Source: Pseudomonadota bacterium (GTDB taxonomy: Bacteria > Pseudomonadota > Gammaproteobacteria > Xanthomonadales > Xanthomonadaceae). From it: 64,000 nt of DNA. The notes below the pieces were generated by a model. The model saw only the letters and a program-made list of their open reading frames with translations. It ran no database searches and was not told the origin of the DNA. This document shows positions 20,406 through 26,799 of this stretch, in pieces. Every line of letters starts with the position of its first letter. The stretch's first letter is position 1. The translations under genes and the position numbers were made by a program. The DNA lies in assembly GCA_018242425.1 (NCBI GenBank), contig JAFEBX010000020.1, forward strand, positions 62,001 to 126,000. The letters run 5' to 3'.

Positions 20406-20510
20406 GCCGTTCGCTCCACGGGGACTCCCGCGAGCGTGGCGCTTCAGGGCGCGGGCGTCAATCCGCGCCGCGGCATGGAACCTTCGACTTTGGTCGCACT
20501 GCCGCTGCTA

Positions 20511-21533
20511 TTACAGCCAGCGCACCTTCTTGAGGTAGCGATAGAGCACGATGCAGCCCGTCGCCACCAGCACGATCATCGCCGGGTAGGCGTAGGGGCG
20601 GTCGAGTTCCGGCATGTGATGGAAGTTCATGCCGTACCAGCTGGCGACCAGCGTCGGTACCGCCAGCAGGCCGGCCCAGCCGGCGAGTTTCTTCACCACT
20701 TCGCCCTGGTTGATGGTGACCAGCGACAGGTTGGTGTTCATCGCGGTGGAGGCCATCTCGCGCTGGACGTCGATGATGTCGGCGGTGCGCGCGGCGTGGT
20801 CGGCGATGTCGCGGAAGTACGGGCGCGCCTCGTCGGGGATGCCGAAGTCCTGGATGCGCACCAGTTGCTTGAGGATGTCCTGCATCGGCAGCACCGCCAT
20901 CCGCATCTTGGTCAGTTCCTTGCGCAGCGTGTACAGGCGGCGGATGGTGCCGCGACTGAAGTCCTCGGCGAAGATCGCGTGTTCCAGCGCGTCCAGTTCC
21001 TCGGAGAAGGCGTCGACGATCGGCTCATAGTTGTCGACGATGAAGTCGAGCACGCCGTGCAGCGCCACCACCGGCCCGATCTTGAGGCGCTCCGGCTCGC
21101 GTTCGAGTTTCTGGCGCACTGGCGCGAAGCTCAACGATGCGCCGTGGCGCACAGTCAGCAGGAAGCGCGGGCCGTAGAAGATATGGGTTTCGCCCAGGCG
21201 CAGGTGGTGGTCGACCAGTTGCGCGGTGTGCACGGCCATGAACAGCGTGTTGCCGAATACTTCCAGCTTAGGACGCTGGTGGGCGCTGTGGGCGTCCTCG
21301 ATGGCGAGATCGTGGAGATCGAATTCTTCCTGCAACTCGTCGAGCTGGTGTTCGTCGGGTTCGTACAGGCCGACCCAAACGAAACTGCCATCGTCTTTCG
21401 CCAGTACGTCGCTGATGTGCTCGAGCGGGATATCCTGGCGCACGCCATCGTGGTACACCGCGCAATTGACCACGCAGGCCGGTGTATTGGCGGGTGGCGA
21501 CGTGGTGGTTGGGGCAGTCATTGGCGTATTCAT
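20511..21533 (-). CDS. corA: CorA-family magnesium/cobalt transport protein
   Basis: 340 residues: a soluble N-terminal domain (about 1-275) and two C-terminal helices joined by the signature loop YGMNFHHMPELD. The GMN motif is the pentameric pore selectivity element for Mg2+ (and Co2+, Ni2+). The start at 21533 has AGGA 8 bases before it; an ATG at 21542 is possible and would add 3 residues. It follows the DUF4105 gene by 16 bases on the same strand, probably in one transcript with corC further upstream. Confidence 0.92.
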   Translation of the reverse strand: MNTPMTAPTTTSPPANTPACVVNCAVYHDGVRQDIPLEHISDVLAKDDGSFVWVGLYEPDEHQLDELQEEFDLHDLAIEDAHSAHQRPKLEVFGNTLFMAVHTAQLVDHHLRLGETHIFYGPRFLLTVRHGASLSFAPVRQKLEREPERLKIGPVVALHGVLDFIVDNYEPIVDAFSEELDALEHAIFAEDFSRGTIRRLYTLRKELTKMRMAVLPMQDILKQLVRIQDFGIPDEARPYFRDIADHAARTADIIDVQREMASTAMNTNLSLVTINQGEVVKKLAGWAGLLAVPTLVASWYGMNFHHMPELDRPYAYPAMIVLVATGCIVLYRYLKKVRWL

Positions 21534-21549
21534 CGACTGCATCCTGCAC

Positions 21550-22725
21550 TCAGTCGCGTGAACGAACAAGCGCGCGCGATGGCCACGTCGCCGCCAGCGC
21601 CCAGTGGATCGGCACCAGCAGGGCCACCCAGGGCGCATTGCGTTGCAGAGGCCCCAACCACGACACCATCAGCCCGCAGAAGGCGAAGATCGCCAGCAGT
21701 AGCAACACGCCGCGACCGAACCTGCTGTCGCTGCCGTAGATCCATTGCAGCGCCGGCCACAGCATCAGCAGCGCGAGCGGATTGAGCAGCCACAGGTTGT
21801 GGTTGGCGGCGGCGACCCAGTGCGCGGTGGCGATCCATGCATACAGCGACACTGCACCGAAGACGCCACAGAACAGCCAGAACGGCAATGCGAACGCGGC
21901 GAGCAGGCGCGGGTGTTTGCGCCCGAATGCCAGGATCAATGCCGCCAGCGCGAAGCCGGTCAGCAGGAACGGCCACAACGGCAGGGATGCTTCTTCGGGC
22001 GCCGGCGCGATCCGGTGCGGCAGCAACTGTTCCGTTGCGCTCACCAGAGGCGCACCGTTGTTGTTCACGGTCGCGAGGCTGTCGGCGAGGCGTTGCGGCA
22101 GGAACGCGTCGTCCCAGTGCGTCAGCGCGACATCGCTGGATGGCCCCAGTCCCAGCTCGAAGCCGAAACGCATCCAGGGCGCGGGCGATGCCAGGCGCGT
22201 CGATTCGCTTCGGTACGTCTCGCCGTTGGAGCTGCCTTCCAGCTGGCGGCGCAATTGCCCGCCAAGCGCGCGATCCAGTGCATCACGCACGCGGGTGGTG
22301 CAGTTGTCGCGGAAATAATCGTAGTGATAGCGCGCGTTCTGCGGCAGGGCGTTGAGTTCCAGCGCCGATTGCAGCGCTTCGGCCTGTGCAGGCGTCAGGT
22401 TCAACCACTGGATCGAAACGCCGCGGCCTTCATCCTGGTAGTTCTGCAGGTCCTCGCGCAGCGGCAGCGCCGCCAGCGAATACTGCATGTCGCCGCGGAT
22501 GAAGCGTCCGGTGAATCCGGGTTCGCCGAGGTCGAAGAAGCCGAAGTTGTAGGAGACAGGCTCGCCCCTGGCCGGATCGACGATGACGATCGCGTCGTGG
22601 CCGAATCGCTCCCAGAACACTTCGCCCGGTTGCATCGTCATCACGCCGATGCGAGGCGTGGCCAGCGCGGGCAACGCGAACAGGGCAAGCAAGACGACTT
22701 GCAGGACCGCCAGTACGCGCCTCAT
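21550..22725 (-). CDS. DUF4105 (Lnb N-terminal periplasmic) domain membrane protein
   Basis: The 391-residue protein has a signal/anchor at the start (MRRVLAVLQVVLLALFALPALA), a periplasmic domain with GEVFWERFGHDAIVIVDPA, DYFRDNCTTRVRDALDRALGG and EGRGVSIQWLNL, and about five hydrophobic helices after residue 255. The conserved Glu, His, Asn-Cys-Thr arrangement is like NlpC/P60-type papain folds. Some relatives are lipoprotein N-acyltransferases (Lnb); that function is only a possibility here. It sits after corC, where many proteobacteria have lnt. Confidence 0.75.
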   Translation of the reverse strand: MRRVLAVLQVVLLALFALPALATPRIGVMTMQPGEVFWERFGHDAIVIVDPARGEPVSYNFGFFDLGEPGFTGRFIRGDMQYSLAALPLREDLQNYQDEGRGVSIQWLNLTPAQAEALQSALELNALPQNARYHYDYFRDNCTTRVRDALDRALGGQLRRQLEGSSNGETYRSESTRLASPAPWMRFGFELGLGPSSDVALTHWDDAFLPQRLADSLATVNNNGAPLVSATEQLLPHRIAPAPEEASLPLWPFLLTGFALAALILAFGRKHPRLLAAFALPFWLFCGVFGAVSLYAWIATAHWVAAANHNLWLLNPLALLMLWPALQWIYGSDSRFGRGVLLLLAIFAFCGLMVSWLGPLQRNAPWVALLVPIHWALAATWPSRALVRSRD

Positions 22726-22735
22726 CCAGCGAGCC

Positions 22736-23587
22736 TCATTCGGCGTGGACACCGACATGGAAGGCGTGCACGCGACGGGCATCGGCATTGGCGACGCGGA
22801 ACACGAAGCGGCCCATCGCCAGTTCCTCGCCGGCTTCGGGCAGGTGTCCGATCGCCGCAGTCACCAGGCCGCCGATGGTGTCGTATTCGCCATCGTCGAA
22901 ATCGGCGCCGAAGCGTTCGTTGAAATCGCTGATCGGCGTCAATGCATCGACCACGAACTGGCCGTCGGCGCTGGCGCGGATGTGCGTGGCTTCGTCGCTG
23001 GCGTCATCGTGTTCGTCGTCGATGTCCCCGACGATCTGTTCCAGCACGTCCTCGATGGTGAGCAGGCCGGCGACGCCGCCGTACTCGTCGATGACGATGC
23101 CCATGTGGTTGCGCGACAGCCGGAACTCGCGCAGCAGCACGTCGAGGCGCTTGGATTCCGGGATCAGGAAGGCGGGGCGCAGCAGGTCGCGCAGGCCGTG
23201 ATCCTTCTGTTCGACCACCACCTTCAGCAGATCCTTCGCCAGCATGATGCCGAGGATCTCGTCCTTGTCCTCGCCGTGCACCGGGAAGCGCGAGTGGCCG
23301 GATTCGAGCACGACCGCCAGCGCTTCCACCAGCGGCTGGTCGATCTGCAGCATGGTGATCTGCGCGCGCGGCACCATCACGTCGTCGACGGTGAGGTCGG
23401 AGATCGCGATCGCGCCTTCCATCATCCGCAGCGTATCCGCGCCGATCAGGCCGTCGGCGCCGGCATCGCGCAGGAATTCGAGGACATCGCCACGGGTGGT
23501 GGGTTCGCCGGACAGCGCGGCGCCAATGCGTTCCAGCCAGCTCCGGTGTTCGGGCTGGCCGCTGGGACTGTCAGGATCGTCGGCCAT
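22736..23587 (-). CDS. corC: CorC/HlyC-family CBS-domain protein
   Basis: A 283-residue soluble protein: an N-terminal segment, a pair of CBS domains (about 55-190, with VDDVMVPRAQI and VIDEYGGVAGLLT) and a C-terminal transporter-associated domain (YDTIGGLV, FRVANADARRVHAFHV). It is linked to Mg/Co efflux and is a normal neighbour of ybeY. A minus-strand TAGAAT box lies exactly 7 bases before the ATG, with no ribosome site between, so a leaderless mRNA is possible. Confidence 0.9.
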   Translation of the reverse strand: MADDPDSPSGQPEHRSWLERIGAALSGEPTTRGDVLEFLRDAGADGLIGADTLRMMEGAIAISDLTVDDVMVPRAQITMLQIDQPLVEALAVVLESGHSRFPVHGEDKDEILGIMLAKDLLKVVVEQKDHGLRDLLRPAFLIPESKRLDVLLREFRLSRNHMGIVIDEYGGVAGLLTIEDVLEQIVGDIDDEHDDASDEATHIRASADGQFVVDALTPISDFNERFGADFDDGEYDTIGGLVTAAIGHLPEAGEELAMGRFVFRVANADARRVHAFHVGVHAE

Positions 23588-23594
23588 GGGGTCG

Positions 23595-23600
23595 ATTCTA
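23595..23600 (-). promoter_or_regulatory. -10 box placed for a leaderless corC transcript
   Basis: Minus-strand TAGAATCG with 7 bases to the corC ATG, so transcription should begin at or next to the start codon. It lies in the 3-prime end region of ybeY. Confidence 0.45.
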
Positions 23601-23602
23601 TC

Positions 23603-24079
23603 CTAGGCGTATGGATCCGCGATTCCCAGCTCCAGCAGCACCTCGCGTTCCAGCTGTTCCATGGCCTGGGCGTCGGCATCGTTCTCGTGATCCCAACCCA
23701 ACAGGTGCAGGCAGCCGTGCACGGTCAGGTGCGCGTAATGATGGTTGAGCGACTTGCGCTGTTCCTTTGCCTCTTTTGCCACCACGGGTGCGCACAGCAC
23801 CAGGTCGCCGAGCAGGGGGAATTTCGCCGCCTTGGGCAGTCCTGGCGGGCGTTCCGCCGGGAAGCTCAGCACGTTGGTGGCGTAATCCCTGCCGCGATAG
23901 TGGCGATTCAGTGCACGGCCTTCGTCGGTGCCGACGATGCGCAGCGCGAGATCGGCTTCGAGGATGCGGCCTTCAAGTGCCGCGGCCACCCACAGGCGGA
24001 AACTGTTGGCGGCCGGCACGCCGGTGCGCGGCACGGCGTAACTGACGGCGACATCGAGGCGAACGGGTCCGCGGGTCAT
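23603..24079 (-). CDS. ybeY: YbeY endoribonuclease, 16S rRNA maturation
   Basis: 158 residues with the zinc triad His121, His125 and His131 in HGCLHLLGWDH, and the conserved RDYATNVLSFP. YbeY trims the 3-prime end of 16S rRNA and takes part in ribosome quality control. In most gammaproteobacteria it follows phoH directly; here phoH lies about 5.4 kb away with a bacteriocin-like cassette between. An XRE regulator gene now lies 44 bases upstream on the same strand. Confidence 0.95.
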   Translation of the reverse strand: MTRGPVRLDVAVSYAVPRTGVPAANSFRLWVAAALEGRILEADLALRIVGTDEGRALNRHYRGRDYATNVLSFPAERPPGLPKAAKFPLLGDLVLCAPVVAKEAKEQRKSLNHHYAHLTVHGCLHLLGWDHENDADAQAMEQLEREVLLELGIADPYA

Positions 24080-24123
24080 GGGGGGAGTTTACGCCAGTAG
24101 AGTGAGACACCCCATTGTCGGGT

Positions 24124-24537
24124 TCAACCGAGCAGGCTGGCGATCGAGTTGATGACTTCCATGATCAGCGACTTGTCGCTTACGGAAGCCAACCGGAACA
24201 CGCTCAACAAGCGGGATTCGTTGGCATCGCTTGTAATCATCTGCTCGTTTCCTGCGAGATCAAATGGAAGCAAAGCTGGCAGCATCGAGCCGTGGCCCCT
24301 GGCCAGCCACTCGATGGTTACTCCGGTGATCGCAGCAACCTTGCACAGGTTCGGGCGAGAGGGGCGGGCGTGCCCGCTGCTTTCCCAGTTGGCGATGGCA
24401 CCGCGGCTGACGCCAAGTCGTTCGGCCAGGCTTTTCTGCGACATGCCGGAGTTGCGGCGGGCTATGCGAATGCGTGTGGCCAAATCCATTTGAAGGTCGT
24501 AATTGAAGGTCGGGAGGTGGGAGCCGGCCACATTCAT
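24124..24537 (-). CDS. XRE-family (Cro/C1 helix-turn-helix) regulator
   Basis: A 137-residue protein (121 if the ATG at 24489 is used) with a classical HTH: IRIARRNSGMSQKSLAERLG, then VSRGAIANWESSG as recognition helix. The C-terminal part has no dimerisation/peptidase domain that I recognise. Neither start has a good ribosome site. It is divergent from the secretion operon and shares a roughly 260-base A+T-rich region containing palindromes, so local control of the bacteriocin genes and of itself is the likely role. It is co-directional with ybeY 44 bases downstream. Confidence 0.8.
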   Translation of the reverse strand: MNVAGSHLPTFNYDLQMDLATRIRIARRNSGMSQKSLAERLGVSRGAIANWESSGHARPSRPNLCKVAAITGVTIEWLARGHGSMLPALLPFDLAGNEQMITSDANESRLLSVFRLASVSDKSLIMEVINSIASLLG

Positions 24538-24561
24538 GGGGCGCTTGATCGATACAGCCTA

Positions 24562-24578
24562 AACGCGAATGCGTTCGC
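24562..24578. promoter_or_regulatory. Overlapping palindromes upstream of the XRE gene, candidate operator
   Basis: AACGC-GAAT-GCGTT (24562-24575) and GCGAA-TGCG-TTCGC (24565-24578) overlap, 25 bases before the XRE start. Both are two 5-base half-sites with 4-base spacers, a usual size for an XRE dimer. Function is inferred. Confidence 0.4.
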
Positions 24579-24642
24579 AAGAGGTCAGATTTTCCTGATT
24601 TGCCGGTCTCAAAGATCGCTTGCAACAGCCAAGATCGAAATT

Positions 24643-24741
24643 TGTACAGTTTTTCTTGCATCCCGGCGTAATTCTGCAGGAAATCGATGATTTCGTTGAA
24701 GAGTCCGCCTGTCATTTTTTACAGTGCAAGCATTTTGTACA
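24643..24741. promoter_or_regulatory. Pair of inverted TGTACA...TTGCA elements in the divergent regulatory region
   Basis: TGTACA (24643-24648) followed by TTGCA (24656-24660) on the plus strand recurs in opposite orientation as TGCAAG (24725-24730) followed by TGTACA (24736-24741). They bracket about 64 bases in the A+T-rich space between the XRE gene and the exporter operon. They may be regulator sites or part of the promoters; I could not settle on a clear -35/-10 pair. Confidence 0.3.
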
Positions 24742-24801
24742 TTGATGGAATTCGTAGTGGCCGTCTAGAACTGGTGACAGGGCGGGAATCATTCGGATCG
24801 G

Positions 24802-26058
24802 ATGTCACAGGGGTTATTCCGGAAAGAAGTGCTGGATGCCAAGCGCGCCAGCTGGTTGGGTAGCATTTCGCTGGCGCAACCGCTGTCGTTGTGGGTATTG
24901 ACGGCATTTGCTGCTGCCGCAGCCTTGGTGGTCATTTTATTCCTGATGCTCGGCAGCTATACCCGACGCGAGCGCGTCACTGGGCAATTGGTGCCCAGCC
25001 GCGGCCTAGCCACCGTGTTGGCCCCGGCAACGGGCGTTGTATCGGCAGTCGATGTGCCAGAAGGCAGCGTGATCCAGTCAGGTCAGCGTCTCGCCGTGGT
25101 GACCATTCCATCGGCCACCACTGCCAGCGGCAATACCGCACAGGCACTGGAAGCCGGCGTTCAGGAAAAGGAGCAGGGACTATCCGCCGCGCAGACGGCA
25201 CAGGACGCGGTGTTGGACACGCAGGCTGCGGGACTGTCCACCCAAATCGCCAGCACCCGTCGTGAATGGGCGCACATGCAGGACGAGATCGCGACCCAGC
25301 GCCAGCAGGTGGCCGTTGCCAATGATTCACTGGATCGTCTGAAACGCGCCGAGCGCGATCAGCTGGTCAGTACATTGCAGGTAAAGCAGCAGGAAGGTTC
25401 AGTGCTGGCGCAGACCAGCCAGTTGCAGGTATTGCAACGTCAGGCGATCGAAGCACAGCGCAACATCGAACAGCTGCAACAGCAATTGCGCGCGATTCCC
25501 GGGCAGCGCCTGACCGCGAAAGCCAACTATCGGCGCGACCATGCTGTGCTGGAACAGGAACGAGTGGAAACTGCCGCGCGCGGTGGGTTACAGGTCAATG
25601 CACCTGTCAGCGGGTTGGTGGCAACGCAACTGACGAAGCCGGGGCAGGCCGTGCAGACCGGACAGCCCTTAATGAGCGTGCTGCCCAACGACAGCGTACT
25701 GGAAGCGGAACTGCTGGTGCCGAGCCACGCCATCGGCTTCATCGAACCAGGCGATGAAGTATTGCTGCGCTATCAGGCCTTTCCGTACCAGAAGTTCGGG
25801 CATTACCGGGGCAAGGTGGCGCGCATCAGCAGAAGCGCGTTGAGCCCGGATGAAATGGCCGCGCTGGGTATGAAAAGCGATGCGGGCGAAACGGCATACC
25901 GGGTGATGGTGCAACTGGCCCGGCAAACGGTGATTGCCTATGGCAAGCCCGAAGCACTCAAGCCGGGAATGGTGCTAGAAGCGGATGTGCTGGGCGAGAA
26001 GCGTTCGCTGATCGAGTGGATATTCGAGCCGTTGTACTCGCTGCGGGGGCGGGTGTGA
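24802..26058 (+). CDS. HlyD-family periplasmic adaptor of the bacteriocin exporter
   Basis: A 418-residue membrane-fusion protein: cytoplasmic N-terminal segment, one membrane helix (about residues 28-50, LWVLTAFAAAAALVVILFLM), a lipoyl half-motif (LAPATGVVSAVDVPEGSVIQ), a long Gln/Ala/Glu-rich coiled coil (about 105-255), the second lipoyl half (VNAPVSGLVATQLTKPGQAV) and a beta-barrel region. It would link the C39 ABC exporter encoded downstream to a TolC-type outer-membrane channel, none of which is in the window. It is the first gene of the plus-strand cassette. No strong ribosome site precedes the ATG. Confidence 0.9.
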   Translation: MSQGLFRKEVLDAKRASWLGSISLAQPLSLWVLTAFAAAAALVVILFLMLGSYTRRERVTGQLVPSRGLATVLAPATGVVSAVDVPEGSVIQSGQRLAVVTIPSATTASGNTAQALEAGVQEKEQGLSAAQTAQDAVLDTQAAGLSTQIASTRREWAHMQDEIATQRQQVAVANDSLDRLKRAERDQLVSTLQVKQQEGSVLAQTSQLQVLQRQAIEAQRNIEQLQQQLRAIPGQRLTAKANYRRDHAVLEQERVETAARGGLQVNAPVSGLVATQLTKPGQAVQTGQPLMSVLPNDSVLEAELLVPSHAIGFIEPGDEVLLRYQAFPYQKFGHYRGKVARISRSALSPDEMAALGMKSDAGETAYRVMVQLARQTVIAYGKPEALKPGMVLEADVLGEKRSLIEWIFEPLYSLRGRV

Positions 26059-26126
26059 TGTGCAATGATTTCGGGAAGGTCCCGGAGCCCATGGCACAGG
26101 GGATAGTTGTGCAAATAGGAGTATTT

Positions 26127-26321
26127 ATGCGTCAGCTCAGTCAATTGGAGATCTGCCACATCGGCGGTGGAGATTCGCCGGGTGGTGCTTATGATGCGAT
26201 CAAAACTGCAGCGAAAGTAGGAGATGCCGTGGATGGCGCTGTAAACACTGCGGTAAATGCAGTAAGCACCACCGCAGGATTTCTTGTCGGTGTTATTGCG
26301 GGTTTCGTCAAAGGCGCGTAA
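26127..26321 (+). CDS. Double-glycine-leader peptide A (putative bacteriocin component)
   Basis: A 64-residue precursor with a strong TAGGAG site 5 bases before the ATG. The leader MRQLSQLEICHIGGG fits the C39-processed consensus LS..EL..I.GG with cleavage after Gly15: Leu4, Ser5, Glu8, Ile9, Ile12, Gly14-Gly15. The 49-residue core has no cysteine, is Ala/Gly/Val-rich and slightly acidic, and ends in GFLVGVIAGFVKGA, where Gly51, 55, 59 and 63 make three stacked GxxxG motifs on a hydrophobic helix. GxxxG helix packing is a hallmark of two-peptide (class IIb) bacteriocins. Activity is inferred. Confidence 0.85.
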   Translation: MRQLSQLEICHIGGGDSPGGAYDAIKTAAKVGDAVDGAVNTAVNAVSTTAGFLVGVIAGFVKGA

Positions 26322-26331
26322 GGAGAAAAAC

Positions 26332-26508
26332 ATGTATGAATTGACACTCGATCAAGTTAATGCTGTGTCCGGAGGTGACTTTAAGTCTGGAGAGGCAGCA
26401 GGTGAGGCAGTTGGTCAAGCAGTCGTGCAAGCTGCTAAAGCAGCAGCACTTGTGGCGACGATTGTCATTGCGATAGGTGTAATGGGCGCAACAGGTGCCG
26501 GAGCCTAA
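26332..26508 (+). CDS. Double-glycine-leader peptide B (putative partner bacteriocin component)
   Basis: A 58-residue precursor starting 10 bases after peptide A; its AAGGAG site overlaps the peptide A stop codon. The leader MYELTLDQVNAVSGG is again exactly 15 residues with Leu4, Val9, Val12 and Gly14-Gly15 in the consensus places. The 43-residue core has no cysteine, contains Gly20, 24 and 28 as two stacked GxxxG motifs near its N-terminus, then a hydrophobic helix (VVQAAKAAALVATIVIAIGV) and a Gly/Ala-rich end. The pairing with peptide A, equal leader length and complementary placing of GxxxG suggest a two-peptide pair. Confidence 0.85.
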   Translation: MYELTLDQVNAVSGGDFKSGEAAGEAVGQAVVQAAKAAALVATIVIAIGVMGATGAGA

Positions 26509-26510
26509 AG

Positions 26511-26540
26511 AAAAAAGCCCGTCGCTTGCAAGCGACGGGC
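26511..26540. other. A-tract plus perfect 24-base palindrome after the peptide genes
   Basis: AAAAAA (26511-26516) is followed by GCCCGTCGCTTG (26517-26528) and its exact reverse complement (26529-26540). There is no T-run after it on the plus strand, so it is not a standard plus-strand terminator; read on the minus strand it has a U6 tail and would be one. On the plus strand it could stabilise or punctuate the mRNA between the peptide genes and the immunity/exporter genes. Confidence 0.6.
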
Positions 26541-26567
26541 TACTTGTCCAATGCAAAGGATGTTCAT

Positions 26568-26741
26568 ATGAAGAAATATATAGCAGTCATCAATGCAACA
26601 TACCTGTGCCTTCTAGGGCTTGTTGTGTTCAGGGTTGCCTATAGCGAGAGAAATGTCGTTAATATGATTTTTTCTGTATCGGCTCTATTGCCGGCTTGGC
26701 TAGTATTTCGAATTGCGGCGCAGAAGAATATTGAATCATAA
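26568..26741 (+). CDS. Two-helix membrane peptide, candidate immunity protein
   Basis: A 57-residue protein beginning MKKYIAVINATYLCLLGLVV, with AAAGGA 7 bases before the ATG. It has two hydrophobic helices (about 5-23 and 32-49), a charged loop (YSERN) and a basic end, the usual shape of small immunity proteins coded next to bacteriocin genes. G+C here is only about 44 percent (80 of 180 bases at 26581-26760), far below the flanking core genes. I do not recognise a family; the immunity role is inferred from size, topology and position. Confidence 0.6.
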   Translation: MKKYIAVINATYLCLLGLVVFRVAYSERNVVNMIFSVSALLPAWLVFRIAAQKNIES

Positions 26742-26799
26742 AGGCGCGGAGTTCTGCGTTGAATACAAGAAATTCAGAAGCATGGACTGAGGATATAAG

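Noticed and set aside
18315..21785. Very long open plus-strand frame opposite cstA and corA
   Set aside because: It is a high-G+C mirror of the minus-strand genes, rich in Arg/His/Gln/Asp with no domain, and the minus-strand genes are clear.
24260..24715. Overlapping minus-strand open frame in the XRE region
   Set aside because: It overlaps the XRE gene out of frame, and its composition changes abruptly where it leaves the regulatory region; no conserved features.
26511..26540. Plus-strand intrinsic terminator after peptide B
   Set aside because: The palindrome is perfect but no T-run follows on the plus strand, so termination there cannot be claimed.
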